Positions 34,207 through 43,672 are shown, counted from the stretch's first letter. The stretch is 64,000 nt of DNA from Planctomycetaceae bacterium (GCA_041398785.1 JAWKUA010000011.1:62001-126000), one strand, 5' to 3'. Numbers and translations: made by a program. The notes: generated from the letters alone by a model not told the origin.

Positions 34207-36333
34207 ATGGCTGAATCGAAACCACTGCCGAAGACAAACTGGCTGCAGCAGAGCGAGACTCTGTTGTCAGGAGGGATGCTTGTCGGCCTGGTGGTCATGC
34301 TGGTTCCGCTGCCGCCGTGGCTGCTGGATGTGCTGCTGGCCGGCAATCTGGGAACGACGACGCTGCTGCTGCTGGTGACTCTGGGAACGAAAAAAGCTCT
34401 GGAGCTGAGCGTCTTTCCGTCGCTGCTGCTGTTGCTGACGCTGTACCGTCTGTCGCTGAACGTTGCCACAACGCGACTGATTCTGCTGGACGGCAATGCC
34501 GGGCATATCGTGACAGCGTTCGGAAACTACGTTGTCGGCGGACAACTGGTGGTCGGCCTGGTGATCTTTCTGATTCTGGTCACGATTCAGTTCATGGTGA
34601 TCACCAAGGGTGCCAGCCGCGTTTCGGAAGTCGCCGCAAGGTTTACTCTGGACGCGATGCCCGGCAAGCAGATGGCCATCGACGCCGAACTGAATTCCGG
34701 TCAGATCGACGGCCGCGAAGCTCGCCGTCGCCGCGATGAATTGTCGCAGGAGACTGAGTTCTACGGAGCGATGGACGGTGCCAGCAAGTTCGTTCGCGGT
34801 GACGCCGTGGCCGGCCTGATTATCACGGCCGTCAACCTGATCGGCGGTGTAATCATCGGCGTCGGCAACGGCCTGTCGTTTCTGGAATCGATCAAGACGT
34901 ATTCGATCCTGACCGTGGGCGACGGGCTGGTGTCGCAGATTCCCGCGTTGATAATCGCCACCACCGCCGGCGTGCTGGTGACAAAAACCACGTCCGACGA
35001 AAGTCTGGGCGACGAAATTCGCGGCCAGATGCTGAAAAGCGATCGGCCGATCTGGGTCGGGGCAGCCATTCTGTCCGTGATCGCTCTGATGCCGGGCCTG
35101 CCGAAGATGCCGTTTCTGGGCGTCGCCGGCGGATTGCTGTTGCTGCTCACGCGAAAAAAACCGGCCGAAACTCAGGACACACCCGGAGACAAAAAGCCGG
35201 CACCGGCTCCGGAAGAAATCGATGAGACTCACCAACTGGATCAGTTCCTGCTGGCCGATCGAGCGGTCGTGGAAGTCGGCGGCCGGCTGGTTCCCTTCAT
35301 TCAGTCGACTCGCACCAAAGGTCTTTCGGAACGCATCACCGCGCTGCGGCGCGAGTTTTCGCAATCCAACGGAAGCTGGGTTCCGCCGATTCGCGTCAAC
35401 AGCAATCTGCTGCTGGAAGCGGACGAATACCGCATCATGATCGCCGGCCGCAAAGTGGCGGGAGCCGAAGTGCGGCCGGAACAGTTGCTGGCGATTCTGC
35501 CCGACGGAAAGCAGGCGACCGTGCCCGGTGACGCAGCCGTGGAACCGGCGTTCGGCCTGGCGGCTCGCTGGATTGATCCGGACAGTCGCCGGCTTGCCGA
35601 AATGCAGGGCTGCACCGTCGTCGATCCGCTGAGCGTGCTGATTACTCATCTGGGAGAAGTGCTGAAGCGTCATGCACACGAACTGCTGACTCGCGAAGCT
35701 TTGAAGCAGATGCTGGATCGAGTCCAGGAATTTGCCCCGACAGTGATCGAGGAAATCAAACCCGACACCATTCGCATGGGAACGCTGCACCAGGTGCTTG
35801 TTCAGCTTGCCGAGGACCGAATTCCGCTGTGCGACATGGCGCTGATCCTGGAATCGATCGTCAACCACGCTCCCGCGTGCGAAGACGCCGGCGCGCTGAC
35901 GGACCGGGTTCGCGTTGACCTTGGCCGGCTGGTGTGCGAGCGGTTTCGGGATCTGCAGGGGCGGCTGCGAGTCATCGCTCTGGAACCCCGGCTGGACGGT
36001 CAGATGCGTCAATCGATGCACGAAGGACAGTTGACACTTTCACCGGGCGCGCTGTCGCGGCTGATTGATACAACCGCCAGGGCCTGGGCGGATTCCGAAC
36101 GCAGGCAGCAGCCTTTGGCGCTGCTGGTTGACCAGAAAATGCGGCGTCCGCTGAAGAAGCTGCTGGCGCGGTCGTCGCCCGACCTGGGCATCGTCGCGTA
36201 TCAGGAAGTGCCCAGCGATTTGATCATCGATTCCGTCACGATGCTGAGTTACGACGACATTCTGGGAACGGAACCACAGGCCGCCGGTAACAGCACGACC
36301 GGCCGCGGTCAGACAACTGCGGAGGCCGCGTGA
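34207..36333 (+). CDS. flhA: Flagellar export apparatus protein FlhA
   Basis: The 708-residue protein has about eight N-terminal membrane helices (to about 310) with SLLLLLTLYRLSLNVATTRL and the FHIPEP-like cytoplasmic loop ARFTLDAMPGKQMAIDAELN, SGQIDGREARRRRDELSQE, then a cytoplasmic domain with MGTLHQVLVQLAEDRIPLCD. FlhA forms the nonameric ring that binds export chaperones and substrates. The ATG at 34207 is preferred over a TTG at 34192. Its Shine-Dalgarno is weak. The stop overlaps the next gene. Confidence 0.96.
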   Translation: MAESKPLPKTNWLQQSETLLSGGMLVGLVVMLVPLPPWLLDVLLAGNLGTTTLLLLVTLGTKKALELSVFPSLLLLLTLYRLSLNVATTRLILLDGNAGHIVTAFGNYVVGGQLVVGLVIFLILVTIQFMVITKGASRVSEVAARFTLDAMPGKQMAIDAELNSGQIDGREARRRRDELSQETEFYGAMDGASKFVRGDAVAGLIITAVNLIGGVIIGVGNGLSFLESIKTYSILTVGDGLVSQIPALIIATTAGVLVTKTTSDESLGDEIRGQMLKSDRPIWVGAAILSVIALMPGLPKMPFLGVAGGLLLLLTRKKPAETQDTPGDKKPAPAPEEIDETHQLDQFLLADRAVVEVGGRLVPFIQSTRTKGLSERITALRREFSQSNGSWVPPIRVNSNLLLEADEYRIMIAGRKVAGAEVRPEQLLAILPDGKQATVPGDAAVEPAFGLAARWIDPDSRRLAEMQGCTVVDPLSVLITHLGEVLKRHAHELLTREALKQMLDRVQEFAPTVIEEIKPDTIRMGTLHQVLVQLAEDRIPLCDMALILESIVNHAPACEDAGALTDRVRVDLGRLVCERFRDLQGRLRVIALEPRLDGQMRQSMHEGQLTLSPGALSRLIDTTARAWADSERRQQPLALLVDQKMRRPLKKLLARSSPDLGIVAYQEVPSDLIIDSVTMLSYDDILGTEPQAAGNSTTGRGQTTAEAA

Positions 36334-36560
36334 TGGCGGAAAAGGCCTCCCCGATGTCGCCGTTACTTCAGCCGTGGGGAAGCGCGGCGGGACTGTTTGT
36401 CGGCTGCACAACCACCGTTGTCGGATCTCTGCGCAGCGTGGCTCCGGCGGAACTGCTGCTGCGTGTCTTCGTCGGCAGTTTCGTCGCGGCAACAGTGGTC
36501 AGAATCTTTGTGGGAATTCTTCGAATGGCTTCGGCTGATCCGCAGGATGGAGACACATGA
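36333..36560 (+). CDS. Small membrane protein coupled to flhA
   Basis: The ATG shares a base with the flhA stop (TGATG). The 75 residues start MAEKASPMSPLLQPWGSAAG and contain two hydrophobic segments (GLFVGCTTTVVGSL and LLLRVFVGSFVAATVVRIFV). Coupling to flhA and to the following small gene suggests a flagellar role. I recognise no family; it is not FliQ, which has a different helix pattern and length (about 89 residues). Confidence 0.55.
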   Translation: MAEKASPMSPLLQPWGSAAGLFVGCTTTVVGSLRSVAPAELLLRVFVGSFVAATVVRIFVGILRMASADPQDGDT

Positions 36561-36778
36561 CGATGCATTCAACACGCGGACGCGTGCTTTCTCAGGCGGA
36601 CGTGCGCGTCAGCAGCGCTCCGGTCCGCGTTGGCGAAGACAGCCCGGCGGGACATGCCCATGTTGACGGAGTCGCAAGTGTCAGTGTTCAGCGAGACACA
36701 AACGGTGACGTTGTCGAAATCCACTTCCGCTGCGCATGCGGAGAAACAACCGTTGTCAATTGTAAGTACGAAGGGTGA
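36557..36778 (+). CDS. Small Cys-containing protein of the flagellar operon
   Basis: The 73-residue protein overlaps its upstream neighbour by four bases (ATGA). A variable N-terminus (MTMHSTRGRVLSQADVRVSS) leads to a conserved-looking C-terminal strand pair VVEIHFRCACGETTVVNCKY with CxC...C, which could bind zinc or another metal. It is probably the last gene of the plus-strand flagellar operon. Function unknown. Confidence 0.55.
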   Translation: MTMHSTRGRVLSQADVRVSSAPVRVGEDSPAGHAHVDGVASVSVQRDTNGDVVEIHFRCACGETTVVNCKYEG

Positions 36779-36886
36779 GCAGACATGACACGTCTTATAC
36801 TGGCCGCGGCGAACGCCGATACTTTTCGCTGTTCTTTCTCCCGCGAGCCCGAATGTCTCATTCTGCCCCGCTCGCGGTATAGTCCG

Positions 36887-37747
36887 ATGCAACCGCTGGC
36901 CACGCCGATTGACGAAACGAATCCGGCAGCATCGCACCAGAACAGTGCCGCCGACATTCACGGCGCAGCGGCGCGTCCGCGCGCGAAGAATCTGCCAGCG
37001 TCCGTGCCGCGGCTCGCGTGTCTCGCAGTGGCGGTGGCATTCCTGTTGCCGGGATGCGCGGCGCTGGAACGAACAACTCATTCCGGCAGTTGCAGGCAGT
37101 GTCAGCACCAGTGTCAGGCGTGCCGGAACATGATGGCCTCCGGCAGCCAGTCCGCCACTGTTCAGTCGCATAACGGCATGGCGCAGGAAAGCGGCGTCCA
37201 GCAGGCTCAGTTCATGCCGTCGCCGCAACAGTCGTCCATGCGAGACGGGCAGCTTAAGCCGGTGCAGTTTTCTCAGCCGATGCCGCCGGGCTGCGCCGCT
37301 CCGTGCAACACCGGGCCGATGATGATGTCGGGAACCCCCGTGCTGCCGGGGATGCAGATTCAGGAATACCCGGCCGAAACGATGCTGCCGATGGACATGT
37401 CATCGGACTGCGCTCGGCAGCAGGCGGAACTGCGCCAGCAGACGGTACAGCTTCAACAGAAAATGGCGGCGCTGGAACGCCGGCTGGAATCGGAACAGGA
37501 GGCCAAGCAGGATCTGACCGCTTCGCTGGAAAGCATGAACGGTGAGATGGACCGGATGTCTCAGGAGATCGGTTACTGGCGAAACGAAACGCGTCGCGTC
37601 GAACAGTCGTTTGAAGAACAGCACCAGCACGACATCGCCGCTCTGGATGCCATTGTGGAACTGGTTGAACAAGTGCCGGACCCCTACGCGACATCCCGCG
37701 GGAACGGTCTCCCGGCGCTTCCTCCCGCGACACACGGTGCTCCGTAG
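36887..37747 (+). CDS. Coiled-coil lipoprotein
   Basis: The frame opens at 36785 (seven bases after the previous gene), but the first 34 codons contain rare codons such as ATA and CTT and no protein-like pattern, so I place the start at ATG 36887. A lipoprotein signal ends at LACLAVAVAFLLPGCAAL, with lipidated Cys in PGC. A Cys/Met/Gln-rich linker (CRQCQHQCQACRNMM) follows, then a coiled coil (about 175-260; QQAELRQQTVQLQQKMAALE, RRLESEQEAKQDLTASLESM). No family is recognised. Confidence 0.65.
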   Translation: MQPLATPIDETNPAASHQNSAADIHGAAARPRAKNLPASVPRLACLAVAVAFLLPGCAALERTTHSGSCRQCQHQCQACRNMMASGSQSATVQSHNGMAQESGVQQAQFMPSPQQSSMRDGQLKPVQFSQPMPPGCAAPCNTGPMMMSGTPVLPGMQIQEYPAETMLPMDMSSDCARQQAELRQQTVQLQQKMAALERRLESEQEAKQDLTASLESMNGEMDRMSQEIGYWRNETRRVEQSFEEQHQHDIAALDAIVELVEQVPDPYATSRGNGLPALPPATHGAP

Positions 37748-37816
37748 AATCGCCTTCCTCCCTGTGCCGACCGGTCCGCAGGCGGTCCGTGGTCTGTCAT
37801 GTGCGACCGACATCCG

Positions 37817-37898
37817 GAAGGGCGAGGCTCCGGCCGAGCCGCCTGCGCCGAAGGACCTCCGATGCGGCAGCGGCTCGGCAGGAGCCGTGCCCTCCCAA
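37817..37898. repeat. Dispersed palindrome, fourth copy of unit B
   Basis: GAAGGGCGAGGCTCCGGCC.. and ..GGCAGGAGCCGTGCCCTCCC match the unit B arms of the array at 8606-9187. The core differs at several bases (CCTGCGCCGAAGGACCTCCG), so it is an older or different subtype. Confidence 0.75.
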
Positions 37899-37958
37899 TG
37901 ACTTCGCCGGACCGGTCAATACTCGGCTGACAAAGTGCGACGGGACGAACGCCGGCGG

Positions 37959-38930
37959 CTACGGCAGCGGGTCGACTCGCGGCGTAATCTGGTCCGCTCG
38001 CAGGTCCGTGCGACAGAAGCGAGGCGGTGGCAGAAGTTCCGTGGAGCACACGGCTTTGCGAGCGGCCACGCGACCGGATTCGATCAGCGATTCCGGGTCA
38101 CGGAAATCGAACCACGGCCGTTCGGAGACCTTCGGCACGATTTCCAGATCAGCCAGCACACGCGTGTAGTCGCGCACCAGGTGCTCGCCGATATCGCTCA
38201 GCCGAAGGAAGATCTCCGCGGCCGTCTGACACGACTTGATGCGTTCCAGATGCGAGCCCACGTTGACGGCGATCGCCAGATCGGAGGCCCGCTGAGCCGC
38301 GTACTTCGTCGGCAGCGAATCCATCAGACCGATGTCGCACAACAGCATGCCGTCCATTTCCACCGGCGGAAACACGCCCGGAATCGCGGCGGACGCCATG
38401 ACCGCATCCTTCATCGGTCCCCGTTCCAGAACCACCGGACGACCGCGATACAAGTCCAGCGCGACGATGCTGAGAGGAATGCGGGTGTCGCGAATATCGA
38501 TGTCCGGCAACAGCGCGTCAATGACCGCCTGAATGACGGTTGCCGACAGCAGCGACGGCTTCCTCAGCAGGTGCATCATCTGGCGGCGGGCACCCAGGTA
38601 GCGCTTGATCTGCTCGTACCATGCGAACATCCCGGACGTCGAAGGTTCCTCCGCCGGGGGAGCCGCCGCGAACAGCGACGCCTGACGTTCGTTGAATGCC
38701 TTCGAAGTCAGGTATTTGATGACTCGCTTCTGCATCCCGACGACGTCTTCGTCGACAGCGCACAATGCTCCCGCAAGGCTGCCGATGCTAACGCCGACAA
38801 TCCGCTCGATGTGAATCGGTGTCTGCCGCAACACTTCCACGACGCCCAGGTGAGCCAGGCCGCGGGCACCTCCGCCACCCAGCGCCAGTGCTGCTCGCCT
38901 GCGTTGCTTTCTTACACTTTGCTGAATCAT
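37959..38930 (-). CDS. Patatin-like phospholipase (NTE/RssA family)
   Basis: The 323-residue protein begins with ALALGGGGARGLAHLGVVEV, the patatin oxyanion hole, followed by IVGVSIGSLAGAL with the nucleophile Ser in GxSxG and LLCDIGLMDSLPTKYA with the catalytic Asp (DIG instead of the usual DGG). It has the Ser-Asp dyad of patatins and probably hydrolyses phospholipid or acyl esters. GAGGGCCGAT precedes the ATG. No signal peptide, so it is cytoplasmic or membrane associated. Confidence 0.85.
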   Translation of the reverse strand: MIQQSVRKQRRRAALALGGGGARGLAHLGVVEVLRQTPIHIERIVGVSIGSLAGALCAVDEDVVGMQKRVIKYLTSKAFNERQASLFAAAPPAEEPSTSGMFAWYEQIKRYLGARRQMMHLLRKPSLLSATVIQAVIDALLPDIDIRDTRIPLSIVALDLYRGRPVVLERGPMKDAVMASAAIPGVFPPVEMDGMLLCDIGLMDSLPTKYAAQRASDLAIAVNVGSHLERIKSCQTAAEIFLRLSDIGEHLVRDYTRVLADLEIVPKVSERPWFDFRDPESLIESGRVAARKAVCSTELLPPPRFCRTDLRADQITPRVDPLP

Positions 38931-39127
38931 ATCGGCCCTCTTACGCTGGCGATTCGCGCCGCGTCAGTCGTTGCGTCTGACAGCGTTGCGACTTGTTTCG
39001 TTGGTTGTCCGGAATTCGGCATGCGAAGGATGTGGCAGTGAATGCGGCCGCGAGTCCCGAGTCACCGGGAATCAAAGAAATTTGCGGAGACTCATGGCCT
39101 TGTTTGTTGCGAGTCAACTCACCAGCC

Positions 39128-39250
39128 GGTCGCCCAAATGTCAGGCGGTCCGGAGGAAAAATGGCAACCCGCCCGCCGGCGACCTGCAAGTGCGACGGAC
39201 GAGTTGCCCTCCGAGAATCCGAGCGGAAACGACCGCTCGGATTTGTGTTG
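39128..39250 (+). ncRNA. Candidate structured RNA or SD-led micro-ORF
   Basis: GGTCGCC (39128-39134) pairs with GGCGACC (39178-39184), enclosing GGCGG/CCGCC and TCC/GGA pairings, and GGAGG..GGCAAC can alternatively pair with GTTGCCCTCC. A strong hairpin follows (AATCCGAGCGG and CCGCTCGGATT, 39216-39243) with a weak T tract. The same DNA has GGAGGAAAA four bases before an ATG at 39161 opening a 34-codon frame (MATRPPATCKCDGRVALRES). It may be a small RNA, a riboswitch-like element or a micro-gene; the evidence does not decide. Confidence 0.25.
39216..39243 (+). terminator. Terminator-like hairpin
   Basis: An 11-bp perfect stem, AATCCGAGCGG with CCGCTCGGATT, and AAACGA loop, followed by TGTGTTGAG on the plus strand. 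The T tract is poor. It could terminate the candidate RNA above or act on either strand. Confidence 0.4.
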
Positions 39251-39349
39251 AGATTTGAGACTTGAGATTTCAAACGCCGCTCTGTGCACCCGTGAGACTC
39301 ATTCGCTCCAGGCGTCGTCCACTACGCGTCCTGTTCTCGACAGCTTGTT

Positions 39350-41281
39350 CTACTGTTCGTACGTCATCAGGATCGGATCGGCTTCGATGTCTCGCAGAGC
39401 CCGCCAGCCGGACGCTGCGATTTCTTCTCCCAGTTTTGTGACTGTCCGGAAATCCTTTCCGCCGGGGTGCGTACCCCTGATGCGGTGAGTCAGGTGCGTA
39501 CACAGAACGTCCGCGGCCGTTCGTGTGGTTTCATCATCGAACTTTGCCGCGTACAGGCTGGTACACAGAATCACCACGGCGTCCTGAATCGTCTGCGAGA
39601 TCTGAGCCATGCTGCACTGCCGATCCGCCAGCTTCAGTTGGTATTGTCTCATCATCGCGGAGATCCGCAGACCGGACGATGACAGGAACTGACGGGCAAA
39701 TTCCGCGTGACGACGCAGGTTTGCCGGCAGGCTGTCCAGAGAATCGCGTTCCGTGCCGGTCAATCGCTGTTTGACGAACCACTTGCCGTAGTTCAGCATC
39801 GGGCCCTTCAGCGTCCACAGGTGAGCCGGGTTCATCATGTTCGGCTGCCGAATTCCGGCGCGGTTCAGCGCTTTGCCGATCGGTTCGAAGAATTCCTTTC
39901 CGTGTTGTTTGACCAGCGACTTGAAGAATGCCATGCCCAGCATTTCTCCTTCGCCTTCGTAAATGCACGGAGCCAGAAACTCATGCACGTTGTCGCCAAA
40001 CAGGTGGCCATGAATGAATGACCGGCCGCCGTGAGTCTTCATGAACAGTTCGATGGCCGCTTCCTTTTGAGCTTCGCTGCCGAAGATTTTCGCGACGATA
40101 CATTCCATTTCGCCGCGATAGCCCTTGTCGATCAGCCCCGCGCACCACTGAACGAGCGCATCAGCGCCAACGATCAGACCGGCCAGATGACCGACGCGCC
40201 GCTGGACCAGTTCGCGATTTCCGATCGGCTGTCCGTAAGTGCGCCGGAACTTCGCCCAGGGAAGAATGCCGGCCAGCATCGTTCGCATGGTTCCGGCCGC
40301 GTTGGCGCACAGCGCGACGCGTCCCAGGTTCAATCCGTGGTAGGCGATCGTCAGACCGTCGCCCTGCTGCGGTACCAGCAGATTCTTCGCGGGAACACGA
40401 AAGTCGCGGAACACCAGGCCGTTGTTGTGTGCTCGCCGCAAGGCATACAGGCCGTAGGTTTTCATGAAGAACGAATCGGTTTCCTGATCGGGCAGATCGA
40501 CAATCAGCACGGCCGGCTTGTCGTCAATGCGGCACACCAGACCGATGGTTCGGCCCGGAACGGCGTTGGTGATAAACAGCTTTTCGCCATTGACCACAAA
40601 GTCATCGCCGTCGCGGACAGCCGTTGTCTTCAGGGCGGTCAGGTCGCTTCCCGCTCCCGGTTCCGTCAGCGCGAACGCGGACAGTCGCCGCCCGCTTGCC
40701 AGCAGCGGCAGATAACGTTCCTTTTGCTCCGTCGTACCAAACGTGCGAACCGGGTCGACGGCGCCGATACAGCCGTGAACCGACGCCAGCCCGGCGATCG
40801 TCGGTTCCAGCGTCGCCATCCGTGTCAGAAATGACGCGAAGTGCTGGAAGTCGAAACCGCAGCCGCCGTGGCGTTTTTCCACCAGCGTGCCCCAGTATCC
40901 GGCGTCGGCAAGATCCTGCAGAACCGCATCGGTCAGCTTGCCCGCGTCGTTGTAAAGCGTGCCTGACGCGCGGTGTTCCCGAACAACGTGCAGGCAATCG
41001 TTCATGACCTTGCGAGAATCATCCGGAACAGCAGCGGCTTCCAGATAGAACAATTCCGTCGGAACCCGGTTCTCCCAGACGGCTCGATGCACCGGACTGG
41101 CGGACGTCCGGTACTGCTCGGCGAACATTTCCTCCACCTGGTCATCAGCCGTATCGATGACACCGGTTCGCTTGGCTTCGTCGGCGCTCTTGCCGCCAAG
41201 TCGCAGCGCGGTTTCGGCGAACGATTCCTTTGCGGCGGCAGCGTCGCCTTCCGGTTGCGGTGTTCGAGTGTCCGTAGTCAT
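39350..41281 (-). CDS. Acyl-CoA dehydrogenase
   Basis: The 643-residue flavoprotein introduces the alpha-beta double bond in acyl-CoA, the first beta-oxidation step. Motifs: LSAFALTEPGAGSDLTALKT (FAD/substrate loop), FVVNGEKLFITNAVPG, GLNLGRVALCANAAG and RRTYGQPIGNRELVQRRVGH in the helical domain. The family is normally about 380 residues; the extra C-terminal region (about 440-643) makes it like the long FadE/VLCAD type. It is the last gene of a minus-strand beta-oxidation run. GGGAGACC precedes the start. Confidence 0.92.
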   Translation of the reverse strand: MTTDTRTPQPEGDAAAAKESFAETALRLGGKSADEAKRTGVIDTADDQVEEMFAEQYRTSASPVHRAVWENRVPTELFYLEAAAVPDDSRKVMNDCLHVVREHRASGTLYNDAGKLTDAVLQDLADAGYWGTLVEKRHGGCGFDFQHFASFLTRMATLEPTIAGLASVHGCIGAVDPVRTFGTTEQKERYLPLLASGRRLSAFALTEPGAGSDLTALKTTAVRDGDDFVVNGEKLFITNAVPGRTIGLVCRIDDKPAVLIVDLPDQETDSFFMKTYGLYALRRAHNNGLVFRDFRVPAKNLLVPQQGDGLTIAYHGLNLGRVALCANAAGTMRTMLAGILPWAKFRRTYGQPIGNRELVQRRVGHLAGLIVGADALVQWCAGLIDKGYRGEMECIVAKIFGSEAQKEAAIELFMKTHGGRSFIHGHLFGDNVHEFLAPCIYEGEGEMLGMAFFKSLVKQHGKEFFEPIGKALNRAGIRQPNMMNPAHLWTLKGPMLNYGKWFVKQRLTGTERDSLDSLPANLRRHAEFARQFLSSSGLRISAMMRQYQLKLADRQCSMAQISQTIQDAVVILCTSLYAAKFDDETTRTAADVLCTHLTHRIRGTHPGGKDFRTVTKLGEEIAASGWRALRDIEADPILMTYEQ

Positions 41282-41455
41282 CGTGCAGGTCTCCCGTGAA
41301 AACGTGAAAAGCCAGGTTGTCTTCCGGACGCGGCGAGTGATCCGTCCGCCCGTCCGTTGGTTTGATTTCAGGAATGTGTGAGTCGGTGCATCCGGAGCTT
41401 CATCGGATTCGTACCTTTCAGACGGTTGTGCGGATCGTTGTCGCGATGTCGCTTC

Positions 41456-43672
41456 TCATTTCGTGCCGCCCGCCAGTTCGTGAGGACGTGATGCCGCGCT
41501 ATCGGCTGATGATTCGTTGTGAGTCTGTTCCGTCAGTAGTTTTGAAGGTTCGTATCTCTGGCCGAATTCGGCCTGCAGGCGCTTCATGTTCTCCGCGACT
41601 GTGTCAAATCCGATCGTTTCCGCCAGTTGAACCGGTCCGCCGCGGAAGGGTGCAAAGCCGGTGCCAAGAACCATCGCCAGATCAGCCATCCACGGTTCGC
41701 GGACGACATTTTCTTCCAGACAGCGAAACGCTTCGTTGATCAAAGGATAGATCACGCGGCGCTGAATTGCCGTCAGTCCGTCGTCGATGAAGCTGTCGGA
41801 CGTTGCCACGGAATCGCCGGGTGACGGAACGCCCGCCGGCAGGATCTCCGACAGCAGCACCGGTTCGCCGCGTTTGCCGTCGGCATAGTTGTAAAAGCCC
41901 CGACCGCTTTTCGACCCTGTCCAGCCGCGATCGACCATCGCCTTCAGCATCGTCGACATGGAATCCGAATCCGGCAGCACAGAATTCAGCGTTTCGGCGA
42001 CATGCAGCCCCACGTCGAGTCCCACATGGTCGAGCAGTTCGATCGGCCCCATCGGCATTCCAAACCGCTTCAGCTCGCGATCGATCGTCGACGCGGAGAT
42101 CCCTTCCGTCGCCATCCGCACCGCTTCGCCGATGTAGGGAAACAGGACTCGATTCACCAGAAATCCGGGTGAATCGGTCGTGACCACGGGCGTCTTGCCG
42201 AGCCGTTTGACGAAAGCCGTCAGTTGCTGAATCGTGGCGTCGCTGGTTTCATCGGCCCGAACAACCTCCACGAGTTCCATGCGGTGGACGGGGTTGAAGA
42301 AGTGCAGTCCGGCAACACGATCGGGCCGCTGTGTGGCTTTGGCCATGTCGCCGATCGACAGCGCGGACGTGTTCGAAACGATCAGCGCAGACGGCTGCAG
42401 CAGCGAATCCAGTTCCTGAAACACGGCGTGCTTGACTTCGGGCCTTTCGACGACGGCTTCAATGACCAGATCAGCGTCGGTCAGTTCGGTCCATTGGCTG
42501 GTGACGGTGATTCGCGACATGCAGGCATCACGTTCGCCGGACGGCAGCCGGCCGCGCGAGACCATGTCGTCAAACAGCCGCGACACGCGTTTCAGCCCGG
42601 CGACGGCAAGGTCGTCGCTGAGTTCCTTCAGCACAACTTCGCAGCCCTTCAGCGCCGCAAGCTGCCCGATGCCCGCTCCCATCGCGCCGGCGCCGATGAC
42701 GGCCACTTTCTGAATGTCCGGAACGTCGGCCGCGGCATCGTCACCGTTCCAGGTTGCCAGATCGCGGGCTTTCTCCCGGCGAAAGAACAGTCCCATCAGA
42801 TTTCTGCAGGTGGACGTGTTGACCAGTCTGGCGAATTCGCGACGTTCGGTGGCGAACCCGTCAACGCCAACCTGATAGCCGTCGCGAATCGCCTTCACGG
42901 CGGAACCGAGAGCCGGATAATGTTCCACGTCGCGGGCAATTTGCTTGTTGACTCGATTGAACACGATCCACCGTCCCGCCGACGTGTTGTCGGCAAGTCG
43001 CTTCCACAGCGACGCTCGGGGATGATGATTCGGTCGGCGCGGGTTGTTCAGCACTTCCGAAACAAACTGATCGATGCATTCGTCGCGGCTTGCATCCGGA
43101 CAGACAGCGTCCGCCAGTCCGATGCGCCTGGCTTTCTCAGCGGGAATCTTTCGACCCTGCAGGATCATCGACAGAGCCTGCATCAGGCCGACTCGCGCGG
43201 GCAGCCGCTGACAGCCTCCCCAGCCGGGAATCAGGCCAAGCTGTGTTTCGGGCAGAGCCAGACGTGTTGACAGCGTGTCGACAACGATTCGGTACCGGCA
43301 GGCCAGAGCGAACTCCAGGCCACCGCCAAGGCACGGTCCGTGAATCACGGCAACCGTCGGCGTCCGCAGCTTTTCCAGCCGAGCGAACAGATCCTGTCCG
43401 CGAGCCACAACGGCTTCAATCTGCTGAGTGGAATCCAGGTTTCCGAGTTCCTTCAGGTCCGCTCCGGCAAAGAACCCGCTGCTCTTCGCGCTGCGGAACA
43501 CGATCACCTTCGCGTCTGAATCGGACTCCAGAGAACTGACGAGAGCTTCCAGTTCGATCAGCACGGATTCGTTGAAGACATTCATCGCCCGGCCGGCGAC
43601 GTCGATCCAGACCGTGACAACATTGCGGTCGTCGCGGGCGATGTTGAAATTTCTGAATTGGAGGTTCTGCAT
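41456..43672 (-). CDS. fadJ: Bifunctional enoyl-CoA hydratase/3-hydroxyacyl-CoA dehydrogenase (FadB/FadJ type)
   Basis: The 738-residue fusion performs hydration and NAD-dependent oxidation in beta-oxidation. The N-terminal crotonase domain has FFAGADLKELGNLD and IHGPCLGGGLEFALACRYR. The second half starts with the Rossmann motif VAVIGAGAMGAGIGQLAALK and contains SNTSALSIGDMAKATQRPDR, then VAGLHFFNPVHRMELVEVVR with the catalytic His, plus a C-terminal duplicated dehydrogenase domain. It pairs with the thiolase encoded directly upstream. FadJ versus FadB cannot be decided from sequence alone. Confidence 0.9.
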   Translation of the reverse strand: MQNLQFRNFNIARDDRNVVTVWIDVAGRAMNVFNESVLIELEALVSSLESDSDAKVIVFRSAKSSGFFAGADLKELGNLDSTQQIEAVVARGQDLFARLEKLRTPTVAVIHGPCLGGGLEFALACRYRIVVDTLSTRLALPETQLGLIPGWGGCQRLPARVGLMQALSMILQGRKIPAEKARRIGLADAVCPDASRDECIDQFVSEVLNNPRRPNHHPRASLWKRLADNTSAGRWIVFNRVNKQIARDVEHYPALGSAVKAIRDGYQVGVDGFATERREFARLVNTSTCRNLMGLFFRREKARDLATWNGDDAAADVPDIQKVAVIGAGAMGAGIGQLAALKGCEVVLKELSDDLAVAGLKRVSRLFDDMVSRGRLPSGERDACMSRITVTSQWTELTDADLVIEAVVERPEVKHAVFQELDSLLQPSALIVSNTSALSIGDMAKATQRPDRVAGLHFFNPVHRMELVEVVRADETSDATIQQLTAFVKRLGKTPVVTTDSPGFLVNRVLFPYIGEAVRMATEGISASTIDRELKRFGMPMGPIELLDHVGLDVGLHVAETLNSVLPDSDSMSTMLKAMVDRGWTGSKSGRGFYNYADGKRGEPVLLSEILPAGVPSPGDSVATSDSFIDDGLTAIQRRVIYPLINEAFRCLEENVVREPWMADLAMVLGTGFAPFRGGPVQLAETIGFDTVAENMKRLQAEFGQRYEPSKLLTEQTHNESSADSAASRPHELAGGTK

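Larger units (their letters stand above)
38931..39349. other. Intergenic region with a structured segment
   Basis: It holds nested inverted repeats at 39128-39184 and a hairpin at 39216-39243, followed by a GAGATTTGAGACTTGAGATTT microrepeat. No conventional gene. Confidence 0.5.

Noticed and set aside
36330..36560. Small membrane ORF after flhA considered as FliQ
   Set aside because: FliQ has about 89 residues with two long helices and a conserved Gln/Pro pattern not seen here.
39128..39184. CAGG..TCCGGAGGA..GGCAAC resembles the SRP RNA tip
   Set aside because: The GGAA tetraloop and the AGCAG internal-loop side are not present in the right positions; kept only as an unclassified structured segment.
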